DNA of 64,000 bases from Xiphophorus maculatus (taxonomy: Eukaryota > Chordata > Actinopteri > Cyprinodontiformes > Poeciliidae). The notes beneath the pieces were generated by a model. That model searched no databases. It worked only from the letters and a program-made list of their open reading frames with translations, and had not been told where the DNA came from. A program made the position numbers and the translations under genes. The stretch spans positions 30,319,717 to 30,383,716 of the forward strand of contig NC_036443.1 of assembly GCF_002775205.1 (NCBI RefSeq), read 5' to 3'. Every line of letters starts with the position of its first letter. Positions within the stretch are counted from its first letter, which is position 1. Below, in pieces: positions 35,462-48,800 of the stretch.

Positions 35462-35700
35462 TGGACAGTAAAGAGTAACTCACTGCAGAATCAGACAGTG
35501 GAATGAATTTAATAAAGATATATTTGTTTCTCTAAAGGAGCCAAATTTGTCAATTTTTCTTACAGTTAGCAGTTTTGCATCAAAAGCTGTAAACATGGAG
35601 AGTAAAACTTCCTGTGGATGTCGGAACCAGGAAGTGGAATCGGGTCCGTCTCTGCCGTTCTGCTGCAGGCATGCACGTGTAGGCGGTTCTGGTTCTGGAT

Positions 35701-35959
35701 CTAGCTGGGCCGGTTCAGGATGCCGGACATGGAGGGAGCGAAGGGCGGCGGCGGCGCCGGGTTGAGCGGGGAGGCCGGGCCGGAGCTGCCAGGCGGCGCG
35801 GCGGCGGCGGAGCGGCCGCTGTACTGGCCGATGAAGGAGCCGTCCTCGTTGAACTGGATGTCCACGCTGTCCCCGTACTCGGCCAGCGAGTCCTCGCTCC
35901 CCAGCTTGCTGTCGTCGCACAGGGACCGCTGGCTGTCCGAGCGCTTCTCGTCTCCGTCG
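35701..35959 (-). other. l1cam: l1cam last coding exon, ankyrin-binding tail
   Basis: The exon encodes [20 protein letters not shown], then the ankyrin-binding motif SFIGQYSG, then an Ala/Pro-rich segment and the C-terminus MSGILNRPS before the TAG at 35703-35701. It is very GC-rich compared with its surroundings. The tail after SPLNPA is longer than and different from the short mammalian ending. Confidence 0.93.
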
Positions 35960-38900
35960 CTGCGGGGAAGCAGAGCGGGAACAGAGGTTGGTGACGGCGG
36001 CGTTAGAAAAATATTTCCCTGTCAACTTTTTCACATTTTGTCACGACCACAAACTTCTAGTTTTACTTTATTTGCTGTTCTGTGGGACAGAAAGTAATGG
36101 AAACAGCTAAAGCAAAGGAAATTAATGAATTATTTACATATGTTTTGTGTTTTTACAAATGTAAATCTGAAAAGTGCGGTGTGCATATGTGTTTAGCCCT
36201 CAATACTTTTTAGGACCATCTTTTATTGAGGTTAGAGCTGCAGTTCTCTATCAACTTTGCAAGTTATGTTCAGTCGCCTTAATCAACTCCAGTCCAGTTT
36301 AGAAAGTCCAGTTTGTTTGGGGTGGTGTGAACGCTAAGCTAACTCTGGTCCGTCTACAAACCTCCATCTGGGTTTGGTTGAAGTGAACTCTGGTTCGGTT
36401 TGAATGCACATGTGAACCCCAAGCAGACCAGAGACCGCTCCAATAGCAGGAAGTGGACTACAACGTGGGGCATTCTGGGTAAAAACGACCAAAACTAACA
36501 TGTTAACCTAGCGGTAGCAGGAGAAATGGCTTGTGGTCTTTAGCCAAAAACCACCAGACCTTTTGACCTCTAAACCTTATGGCTTTAGAGGTCATAAGGT
36601 GGCTGACCTCCAGAGCAGTTCACTGCACTGGATTTTATTGAGGGGTTTTGGAGTGAAGGGGGTTTGCTGCTGAAAATGTGATATATAAATAAAATTACTT
36701 TTATCTTTGTATCCAAATGCGTGTCAGACATTTCAGATTTTCATTTGTAAAATATTTTGGCTCCACTTTGTCTATTGTACAAAATCAAAAGAAAACACAA
36801 CAAGTTTGTGGCTTTGATGCATCAAAATGTTAGAAAGGTCAGGAGGTGTGAATATTTTGTAAACGGATCGTAATAATCTGCTATAATCTTTGGAACATAA
36901 AGGGATGGAGAACAAAAAGCCAGAAAAAGCTTTAATACAAACAGAAATAAGACGCCGGCTTTAAAGGCTGCAGCAGCTCAGAAAGTCGTTTCTAGTCTGA
37001 GACAAATGATTCTGCAGCAACACAAATGTTGGGTTTTTCAAACTTTATGGGTTCTGTGGGACCAGAAGAACCCACTGGGTCAGAACCGCTGGTTTAGTTA
37101 TAAAACTCTAATTTCTAATAACCCACAGGATGCAGATTGTGAAGCTACACAAACATTTACAGCAATAATGTCTTGTGACAATTAGCCAGTCAGAAAAAAG
37201 GATTTTAGTCATATTTTCACCATGTCATTCATTCATTCATTCATTCATATTATAAGTGTCACAGTTCCAAACTATTTTTTATTTCCAAGCTATTTAGACA
37301 ACAAACTACATATTTAGTTAATTCAGAGATAAATATTTAGTTGTTAAACTCAATGTTTAGTTAGCAAAATAAATAAATAGCTTGAAACTAAATGTTTAGT
37401 TTGAAGTCAATTACTGAAGTTGGTAACATGTGGAGATAAATATTGAGCTTAGAACTAAATATTTAGTTTATTAACTAGATTGAAGCTACTAATTGTTTAG
37501 CTTGATATCTAGTTTTGAGCTAAATATTTTGCTTGAAGCTAGTTATTAAGCTTGCTAGCTAACTTTACAGCTAATTGTTTAGCTTGCTAACTAAATTGGA
37601 ACTAAATATTAAGCTTGAAACAGAATATTTAGCTTACTAATGAAGCTAAATATTCATTAGAATAGAATAGAATTCAACTTTATTGTCATTGCACTGTCAC
37701 AAGTACAAGCAACGAGATGTAGTTTGCATCTATCCAGCTGTGCTCTATGAGATATAAATATTTATTTACAGATGTACAAGACTATGTATGTATGGACTAT
37801 AAGAGGTTATAGCAAGAGATATAGATATTGTGTATAAATATAAATATGGGAGCTATATGCACAGATTATACAGATTATACAAGAATGTTAGGGAATGGAT
37901 TATATATGTATATAAAGCTAAATAATTAGCTTACTAACTAGTTTGGATGTAAATGTTTAGTTTGAAACAGTGATATTTTTAATGACTGAATACTGTGGTG
38001 AAAATATGATTTAAACAATTTAATCCTTAGTTATTTTTCTCTTATAACAGGTTAAATAACCCAGATTACAGCTGTAAATGTTTACAAACAGCATTTCCCA
38101 GCATGATGCGTATCGAGTCACAATGTAAAGGCAACAAAGGTTTGGTCTCCCCACTGGGAACCTTCAGGAGAAACGGCTCCAGATTCAACAGGATCCAAAT
38201 CTGATTGGTCTCTCAGACATTTTTAAATTTCTCCTCATTTCCTCATAAAAACGTGAAAAACTAGAAAAACAAAGATTTGTGTGGCTGCTAAAACCTTTGC
38301 ACTTTCAGAGTGAGAACAGGTTTAATTTGCTTCAGCAGTGAATAATTTCTCAGCCTTTAAAAGTGAAACCAGACGGTTGCAACAGAAATAAAAACGGCTT
38401 CAGGAAGGACTTTGATGCCGAGCGGGAAGCATCCAGGTGAGGTTGCAGGAAAGGTGAGAGCATGACTCAGCGCTATTTTATCAGACTTTTTTACTGGTTT
38501 TACTGCTGGTGTAAACTGGTTTGGGAGAGAAAACCATCCAAATCCCAGAAAGCAGTGAAAGATGTTGAAAATGAGGCGGACATGATAAGCAAGCATCAAC
38601 GTTTTCTTTAACCATCTGAAATAATTTGTTCAGATATTTATCAGATTTAAGAACAGAAAGGTTTTATTTTATGCCAGTGAGAACGAAAAAGCACATGACA
38701 ACAGGAAGGCCGACTCCCTCACCTCTCCAGAGATCTGCAGGAAAAGCAGGAGAGGAGGAAAGAAAGACATGAGAGCAAAAACAAAACGCAACATTCAGTG
38801 ATTCCTCTTTGTTCCCAGAGCCGGCCCCAGGCATATGCAAATCAAACAGCTGCTTAGCGCCCCCAACAGCACCAAGCCAGCAGGATAAAACAAGTACATT

Positions 38901-39808
38901 TAAAATAACACTGAGTAAAATAAACTAAATGCTATTACATGTAGAAAAATTATTCCTGTTGTTGACTGATGGTGAAATATAAGACATCAAACTTGTTAAC
39001 TAATTTACAAGTTTGATGTAAATAAGCTCTAAATTAATCGGTTGATAAATTTAGAGTTTATCAACTGATTTCACTTTCAAATATTTATAAAAATATGTCA
39101 CAATTAATTACCAAAAGGTTTGAGCCGGGAGGTTCAAAGAGGTCTATTTCATTATTGATTCCTGATACAGTGACTGTTGGTTCTGATAGGTTCTGATCGG
39201 TTCCGATCGGCGGTGACTCACCTGTACTCGCCGAAGGTTTCATCCTTGTTCTGAAGGTCGAAGTCGATCTCCTTTTTCTCTTTGTCCTTCACTGTGAGGA
39301 GAAAAACGTTCTTCCACATCAGCACGTTGTATTTACGTCGTATTTTCCGTCAGATCATCAGGTCGGGCGTACCTGCGTATTTCCCCCCCCTGCTGCGCTT
39401 AATGAGGCAGAGGATGAGGAGGATGAGGATGAGGAGCACGATGGCGCTGATGAGTCCAATCAACCAGCCCTGGGTGGCAAACCGGCCCGGCATTTCCGAC
39501 GGCACTGAGGCAGAAACGTTTCTCCTTTATAGCGTCTTTATGAACGTCAACAACATTCAGTCCAGGAAGTTTGTGTTTGTGCGGACGCACCTGGTCCGAC
39601 GGTCCGCAGCATTTCCTGCCAGTGCGTGTTGTTGTCGTGCAGGATCCTCAGGCTGTACTCGGTTCCTGGCTGGAGGCCCATCAGCGAATAGAAACCCTGC
39701 GTGGAGTTGATCAGCTCTGACTCCTCCCACTGACCACCAGCTGCACACAAAGAGAAATAACACAAGTTAGCTGCTGCGTTTCTGTTACTAATGTCGATAT
39801 TCTGCTTT

Positions 39809-39846
<38 letters not shown>

Positions 39847-42800
39847 ATTTCACAATAGTAATGTTTCCATTAAATAAGAAACATAATTAAAATCCCACGT
39901 GAATCACTTTATTTACGCGATAAGCCATTAAAAAACTACTACTTCCTGTCTGTCGTCTTCTTTGTCGTTTCCTCCAGTAGTAACATCCGGTTGTTGATCA
40001 TGTGACTCTTGTGACACGAAAGAAGTGTTTCCATTGCAGTTTCACAAAATAAACCAATTTTTATATGACCACAAAAACCAACTCAACGTAGCACAAAAAA
40101 CTTTTAATCAAAATTTTCTACATTTTTCCCCCCAAAATTGGCATCTTTCCATTAAACAAGTTTATTTTCATAATTCCAATTTGCGCAGTTATATGGTTAC
40201 TGAAACTGCAGTTACTGATGTATTTTTGTCTGTTAAGTAATCTGAAGTCTGCAGAATAGAGTAGAATAGAATAAAAATATATTATAGAAATAAAATGTTC
40301 ATGTTTGTTAAACATTGTTTGAAATCCAGCATATCAGTGCAGAAAAACTGCAGAAATGTTACTTAAACACCAGCATGTATGTAAATACTTGTTGTGAGCA
40401 GGATGCTGGTCTCCTAGCAACCAGCAGGGCTGAAACTGGGTGCAATTTGGAGGAGTGCGCCCTTCTCCTCTGCTTCACATCTTTTTCCAAGGTTTTAAAA
40501 ACGTAAACATTTGGTGAAACTGGAATCTGGACGTGTCCTGCTGCTCACCACTCTTCCGGAGGTAGTGGATGTGGAAGCCGTGGTTCCGGTGGCGGTCTTC
40601 AGGCACCCAGCTCAGGTTGAGCGACGTGACACTGGAAACCACGGTGATGTTTGTGGGAGGAGCTACAGGAAGCAGACAGGCGTTTACGTATGCGATTCCA
40701 CAAAAGTTCAATAGAACAATTTAATGTTTGTAAAGTTACACAGCCAAAAATTAACATTCATTTATCCTGTCGAGAGAAAAAAATGGGGGTTCGGTTTTCC
40801 GTCATATTTTCATCTCGTTACTCATTCATTTATAAAATTTTCAAACTAAATATTCAATTAGCAAAGTAAATATTAAGCTTCAAACTAAATATTTAGTTAG
40901 CGTTTGAAGCTAAATATTTAGCTCAAAGCTAATTAAATATTTAGTTTGTAAATCAAATGTTTGGCTGGGTAACAAAGTATTTATCTTGCTATCAAATGGC
41001 GCCCCATAATAATCCAGAGCATCACTGTGTATTAACTTGTGGTTTCTGATTGTGGGCTGAAGCTGGGGTTTGATGGCGGTGCGTTTACCTCCTTCCAGCA
41101 GCGTGGCGCCCCTCCGTGTGATGGGCGGACCCTGTCCTGCTGCGGTGCGTGCGATGACCTTAAACAGGTAATAGCTGCTTGGGTCCAGATTCTTCAGTTC
41201 AACCTGGTTTACGTTGAAAACATTGATCATCTGGATCTCCATCTGGCTGCCTCCCTCTGACATGAAGCAAACCAGGCCCAACGTCAGATAAATTCATCCT
41301 GAATAAAGTCTCTTTTTTCAGACTCAGATGTTACCTTGCTGATATTGCACCTCGTAGCCCTGAAGTTCTCCGTTAACTTCATGCGGAGGAGTCCAGTGAA
41401 GAACCAGAGAGGTTTCCGTTGGGCTTTCAAACCTCAGAGATGCAGGAGGACCAGGAGCTGTGAAGACAAACGCACCAAGAAGGAGAGCAGAAAAATCGCT
41501 GGTCAACCTGGAAAACCGAGCAAGGAGCCCAAACTTCTCTGTGTTGTTGCGATAACTTAAAGACGTCCTATTATGATTCCTTATTCACTACATTTTTCAC
41601 TTGATTAGATTTTAATCTGCCTATTTTAATCTGTTTTAAATCCAAATAAGCTGCTGCTGGCCACGCCCCCAAACCAATGTTTACACTATTGTGAAAGTGG
41701 CTGAAAACAGATGAGAAATACAATAGTACATCTTGGAAAAGCAGAAGTGGAGCCTCCTGCTCAACCAACAAGAATGCACCAAGTGGATTCTGGATGGAAA
41801 GTCAACCACACTGAAAAAACACAAAATCTTACCAAGTATTTTTGTTCTAATTTCTAATGCACACTAAGATAATCTGGCAGTGGAACTAGAACTGGACCTC
41901 CACCGGGGTGGCTAGATAACGGGTTGAGCTTGGCTGCGGTTGCTAGGAAATGGCGCAGTTTGACTTAATTGGGAGGTTTTTGAAACGGCTTGTTTTTCAG
42001 ACACCAAAAAACAGGAACTTATTACCAAAACATGGCTGAGTATTTTTCTAAGTGCTGTTTAAACGTTGAGGCTGTTTCTAGAAACAGCAGGAACCCAAAT
42101 GGAAGAATAAAAATGTGCAAAAGGAGAATTTTGCATTATAGTTCCCCTTTAGAACTCAAACTGTATGTTTTTGTACAGTAGCAGCCAATCAGAGCTCCAG
42201 ACCAAATGGATTTATTATCTAAACGTTGCCTCACCTCCCTCCGGCGTGTTGAAACGCGTCGGTGAGGAGCGAGGGCTCTCCCCTTTGCTGTTGAAGGCGG
42301 TGAGCTCCAGTTCGTACTGGGAGAACAGACGCAGGCCAGTAATCTCAGTGACCGTCTTGGGACCATCGACCTGCACCATCCAGTTGTTCCTGTTTGCCAG
42401 TTTGTGTTGCTCCAGTCGGTGTCTCTCCGCCGTGTGGTGGTGTTTGCCGAGAGATCTCCTGTCCCGTCCGCTGGAGGAACCCAGCCTCCTGATGTACAGC
42501 TGAAGAAGAAGAAAGATGATGACAGCTTTACTGGAGTCCCAAACTGGATTCTACAACCAAAACCAACTGGGTTTACTGGTTCAAATGTCCTGGGAAACCA
42601 GTTAGGAAGCAGCCATCAGTTACCTTCCACTCTGCAGAAACACAGAATCTCACCAAATGTTTTCCTCTGGTTTCCACTGCAGAGCAACAAATCAACTTTA
42701 TCGATCAGTTCAGCTTTTGGTTTTTGAAGATTTAATTTCTGGAAACCAGGATTTTGTCCACCAACACACTCCTTGGGTTTCCACAGATCAGAGTGATGTC

Positions 42801-45800
42801 AGCGCGCTGAGGGCGGCCATTTTGTTTGACAAACATGTTTCACAGCTTCAATTTAATTGGACTTTGAAGTCAGAGCAACTCTATAACAATGTATTGGAGC
42901 CAGGCTAAGTCTACATTTTTAACTACAAAAATGTATTCTTGTAAAATTACGAGAATAAATTTGTAATATTACAAGTTTTGTCTTATTTCATGTTCTGAGA
43001 TATTTGCATTTTTTAGAAATGTTTGGTAGGTTTCTGTGTTTTTGCATGGAAGCAGCTCTCCGTCTGGCTGGAAACGTTTTCCAGGATATTCCAGGACCTT
43101 GTAGGGAAGCGTACCCTGTAGCCCAGCAGGTGGCCGCGGACGTTCTGCGCTTCGTTCCACGTCACTGTGACGGTGCTGTTCACAACGCTGAAGGCAACAC
43201 CGGTGGGCGGCTCCTCCGGCTCTGCAAGCAGAAAAACAGAAAGAGGCTTTTATTTTGACAGTCTGATATGAGGGAAAGGTTTCGATTTGAAGTGGAGGAC
43301 ATTGATAATCCTGAGAGGGAGCCAAAGAAAACATATTATAATAAATAAATGATTTAATCTTGCACTAATTGAACCTGGTCTTTTCATCTCTTAAATTCAT
43401 GTAAACAAAAACATTAACATGCTTTTCTTGATGCTTTTAATAGTCTAATATCAGCAGAAACAACCGGCACTGAGTTTGAAGAGTTACAATGCTTATACTG
43501 CTTTAAATCTGTTTAAAACCACAAATTTTACTGTATTTTTTCAGGAATCTAATGACATACAGTATCCACACATGTTGCTATTTTATAGCCTTATTCTAAA
43601 CCAGTGGAGCCCAAAGTGGCTATTTTTCTACAAAATTTGAAAAATAATCTCAAACTGAAGTCAAAAATTAGAATTTTAAAAGTCCCAAATGCATCATAGT
43701 AACTGTCAGAGTCAACGTGGAGTTAGAAAGTTGAACTTCCTGACTGTAATAAATAAGTAATCAGGAGACGTACTGTCCTCCCCGGAGTGTCCAGTGTTCG
43801 CCTCGGGAGTCGGTCCCGACTCGATCGCGTTGACAGCCTGGACTTTGATCTCAAACGGCGTGAAGGTTCCCGTGTTGTTCACCGTGAACGGCGGAGACTT
43901 GACGTAGGACCAGTTCCAGTCTGCATTTTTATTGTCGGCCTCCCGCCAGTACACCCGGTACTGGAAGTCCTGGCCGTTGTGGAGACGTTTTTCCATCTCC
44001 TGCGGAGGAAAACCAACAGATTCGGTTGAAGTTTGGAAGCATTTCCTGTTTGGAAGCGAAGCGCTGAGCCACTCACATCCCAGGTGATGAGCAGAACGCC
44101 CGGCTCTGTGGAGTTGGTGCGAACATTCGTGGGGTTCGAACGTGGCGCTGTGGGAAAGCGAAGCGGAGAAAAAATTAGGATTTTCATTTCAACTCGTTTC
44201 CTAAAGAACCGACTGTAATACTAGAAATACTTCAACATATTTTTACTCAAGTAAAAATAAAAGAAGCTGTCCAGGAAATTACTCTAGAAAGTATTTGGTA
44301 AAAAGTCTACTCATGTAACTGATCAAACTGTCAATAATTTTATATCTAAAAATTGCATCATCAGACTACAAGTAACAAAAAATAACAAATCAATTTATTT
44401 CAATGAAAAACTTATGAAACTTTAACAAAAACTGCAATTTTTGTAAACAGTACAGTGTAGTAAAAATACTCCTCGTTCAGGTTCACCTGCAGGCGGAGTG
44501 CTGCGCGGCTCGGTTGGCTCGCTGGCTTTGCTTCGGCCCAGTTTGTTCACGGCGGTGACCCTGAAGCGGTAGCGGCAGAACGGCTGCAGGCTGAGCTGGA
44601 AGTGGCTGAAGTCTCCAGGAACCGTCGTCCAATTCCTCCACGCCGCGGCGCCGCTGTCCGACTGCGGCTTCTCCTCGGCTTCAACGATGAACTCTAAAGG
44701 CAGAAACTCGGGCCGTAAGCGATAACGCCTTAACGCACGATTAATCTGAAAATATTAACCTATTAATCTTACATAACACAGATTAATCTAAATACCATTT
44801 TGACAAACAACGATGAAAGACGGAAGTTTTCCTCGACATTTTAAACTTTCTTGTGTTGCGTCACTAGCCAGTGTGTGAACATCCACGTGCACCAGATCAA
44901 AATTTCACTCAAATTACGCCGGTGTTGCACCACATTCTGTGACCACAGGAGGCGCTGTTGCATTTTAACACGATGCTACGCCAAAAACGTAGGAAGGAAA
45001 ATAAAGAAAAGGCCGAACTGTGTTTGAGTTTCCGGTTTGAACTCGTTCATGCGGACGATAATCCAGTGAAATGAAGCTCAGGTGACTTTTTTTAGAAATC
45101 CAAACCAAACAGATGCGTCTGAGTTTTTCTCCTCTCTACCTGTTATGGGGCTGTTGTGTGAAGATCCTGGGATCCAGCTGAGGGTGGCGCTGTAGTCCTC
45201 AATGGGGGACAGCGATACAGAGCCGGGGGGGTCCGGTGGAGCTGCGGGCCCAGAAAGTTGCTCCAGTTAGAAGTTCACATGCATCCCATCTTCACCATGA
45301 ATCTAATCTTAGCTCAGAGCTTTTAGCAATTTATTTTAGCTCATATTTTTTAATGCAGAGGAATTTTAAAAGTTCGGTGAGTTCACTGCTGAGTTGCAGC
45401 GCAACTAGTTGTAGGAAGTTGCATACTGGATATTCAACCAATGTTTTACTTTTCAGCAGAAATGATCGACGTCATTTTTATTGGTAAAGCCAATAAACTA
45501 AAATAAAGCGACTTCCATACCTAACACAGTGATGGAGCCGGTGGCCGTCACCTGGCCCACTGGGTCGGTTCTGACCTCACAGGAAAACTTTCCTGTGTCG
45601 TCTTGTTGGGCTTTTTTCACCTGTAAGGTGTGGTTCTTGTGGAGATTGTACCTGAATCTAGAGAAAAAACAAGCAGAAAAGTGATGCAAATATCAAACAA
45701 CTGGACAATACATCAATAATAATATACATCGCAGCAGACAGGATCAATATCAATAGATAATATGTCTGACAGACTATTAAATATATAGACATGTTGCAAC

Positions 45801-48800
45801 ATGACGTCACACACAAAAGATCCCGCCCCGAACTCCCTGAGGACAAACAGCTGCTGGCTAACAATGACTAGCATCGGTTTTAGCTGTCAAATGATCAACT
45901 TAAAGAGATAAATATTAAATGCATCCATAATATATAAAAGAAAAAGGGACGCAGCGCTTTGCTACTAATCGTCAACACTACAACTGGGTAACAAGTTCAG
46001 GAAAAAAAATAGTGAGGGAGCGGGAAGTAGTTCAGTTATGCTAGCTTGACTATGACAACCGTGACATGTAGATGGGATGTGGAATCCGTTACAATAAAAA
46101 AAAGCAACATAACACCAACTAACTTAACACCAACTAACTTGACTAATCAACTATGGCTGCGTTATCTTAGCTAATAGCAGCGGAGGCTAATCTACACTTA
46201 TTAATAATCGTAAACATTAGTAAAAACAAACATCAAGCATAAAAACATAAAGCTGTGACACACTGAATGTTCTGTTCTTTGTGTGGGAAATGTTTGAGTG
46301 TTTTTTAAAACCTGATATACTAGTGGACCTGTTGCTATGGCAACAAGTCTGAGTAGCACAGCTGAGACAGAGCGAGAAAAAGAGGAGTACGAGTTGTTTT
46401 TTCTGTTATTTTTCCCTTTGCTGTACCACACTGCACTAAATTAAAAACACCTAAAGAACAGTCTTTAGTTTGTGCTTATGCACAAAATTTCCAGATGTAA
46501 AAATAAAATCTAACGAGTCTGAAGAATATTCACTGAATTCCAATGCAGAACTGCACAGCTTTCTGGGAAATGTAGGCAGAGGAAAGACTTCAGCCGCTAA
46601 ACCTCTAACAGCCAGCTAAACGAGGCGAGTGGCTTCAACTAACTCGCTCGCTCTTTAGTTGCCTAGCAACAACCCGCTGAGTATCTTCCACAACAGTAGC
46701 TTAATGTTTTGTCTCATAACTGCTTAAAAATAAAGAACGGCTTGGAGAAAAAACAAGATAAAACAGGATGGATCATTCCACCAGTTGGTCAGTATTTCAG
46801 TCGATATCAATAATTACTAATATTGACTGATACGAAGTGCTGATACGTTTCTCAGTCATATTGCTCAGCCTTACAAACAACCAAAGCCTGATAAATATGA
46901 CTGGATGAAATAGTGTTAGAATAATCCAGATTCTGGACGGTCTCCCCCTCAGCAGAACCAGTCTGTTGCCAGTGTGTTTTCATGCATGTTCGGGTTTGTG
47001 GGCGTTTACTTGTTAGGCATTGGGAAGTTCAGGTGCTGTCCGTCTTTTTTCCACTGGACGTTGGCATGCAGCCGAGGATCTTTGTAGAAGTGACAGTCCA
47101 GGTAAGCAGTTTGTCCCCGGTGGACGTGAACGTCCAGCGGACCTTTAAGAATCACAGTTTGATCTGGAAGAGAGAGGAACCATCACATTTTATTTTGGAC
47201 ATCTATCAAATCACCTTTACTCACGAGGGAGTTTTATATTCACAAGAGCATAAAAGTAAATAAATATGACATAAACAGCAATTAAAAGGAGAAGAAAGCT
47301 GAAAACTCCCTCACTGAAGACTTCCAGGTTAGCAGTGATGGAGATGTCGGTGTTGTCAACAGAGCAGGTGTAGGCGCCGCTGTCCTCATGGGTGACGTTG
47401 ACCAGTTCAACCGTCCCATTGGTGAATAAGGAAACGCGATTATCCAACAGCAGAGGAACGGCGTCCTCACGCAGCCTGAACACAGAGAAGCAGTCGCTGC
47501 TTTAGCATTAGCCTCACTAAAGTTATAACTAACTTTAGAGCTTTAGCATTAGCCTGACTAAAGTTATAACTAACTTTAGCGCTTTAGCATTAGCCTCACT
47601 AAAGTTATAACTAACTTTAGAGCTTTAGCATTAGCCTGACTAAAGTTATAACTAACTTTAGCGCTTTAGCATTAGCCTGACTAAAGTTATAACTAACTTT
47701 AGTGCTTTAGCATTAGCCTGACTAAAATTATAACTAACTTTAGCGCTTTAGCATTAGCCTGCCTAAAGTTATAACTAACTGTAGCGCTTTAGCGTTAGCC
47801 TGACTAAAGTTATAACTAACTTTAGCGCTTTAGCATTAGCCTGACTAAAATTATAACTAACTTTAGCGCTTTAGCATTAGCCTGACTAAAGTTATAACTA
47901 ACTGTAGCGCTTTAGCATTAGCCTGACTAAAGTTATAACTAACTGTAGCGCTTTAGCGTTAGCCTGACTAAAGTTATAACTAACTTTAGCGCTTTAGCAT
48001 TAGCCTGACTAAAGTTATAACTAACTTTAGCGCTTTAGTGTTAACATAATGATTATGACGTGTTTATGATATTTTTATGTTTTCATGATGTTTGAAATCA
48101 TAAAGCACTTTGAACTGCCTCGTTGCTGAAATGTGAGGTACAAATAAACTTGACTGATATGATTAGAGCATTAGCATTAGCGCAGCTAGCTTTAAAGTTA
48201 GCGGTTCCCACCACAGCTGAAACCCATTTGTTTAGAGTCACCTTTGACTAATAACTAGAAAGTAGATGAATTCTTGTCTGGATTACAACTTTTCTCCCAC
48301 TGTAATGTTTTTTAAAATCATTATTTCTGTTTATTTTATCACTTTGAACTTCCCTATAAGCTAAAGCGCGCTGTACAAATAACTTTGACTTGACTTAAGT
48401 AGTATTTATTTATACTATATCTGGCACTCATGAACTAATACCCACAAATATTAATCCCAGAAACTAATCTGACTAAATTGATTGAGGTATTTTTCTTTTC
48501 ACATGGGTTTGTGCTGAAAAAGTCATCAAAGTTGCTTCATTTTATTTGCTTATTAGTACATTATCAGTATGTGGAATCACTTTGATGTACAGAACTTTAA
48601 ATTCTCACCTTGATTTGAGTTTTTTTGTTCTAGATTAAATTCTCTGTGCTTCTCACCATGTAATCTGAGGTCGGGGAGCCCCAAACGACTCGCAGTCCAT
48701 GCTGACTTGTTCACCTTCAAACACTTTGTACACAATCCCATCAGAAGACAGGATCTGAGGCGGGAGCTCTGCAGGACAGAACCAGACTCATCCACACATT

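Larger units (their letters stand above)
39591..45241 (-). other. l1cam: l1cam FN3-1 to FN3-5 exon block
   Basis: FN1 is 45241-44487 ([47 protein letters not shown]). FN2 is 44147-43774 ([22 protein letters not shown]). FN3 is 43221-42235 ([36 protein letters not shown]). FN4 is 41457-41089 ([37 protein letters not shown]). FN5 is 40662-39591 ([31 protein letters not shown]). The His-rich and Arg-rich loop in FN3-3 (around 42400-42460) corresponds to the basic protease-sensitive loop of mammalian L1, but a cleavage site is not proven. Confidence 0.85.

Noticed and set aside
35480-36034. A 184-residue minus-strand open frame rich in Arg, Ala and Pro.
   Set aside because: It is a shifted frame of the GC-rich last l1cam exon. 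The correct frame holds the ankyrin-binding motif and continues in phase with the RSLE microexon.
47495-48045. A CRISPR-like array, because of regular 41-bp spacing.
   Set aside because: The units are tandem with no unique spacers, and the context is an intron of a vertebrate gene.
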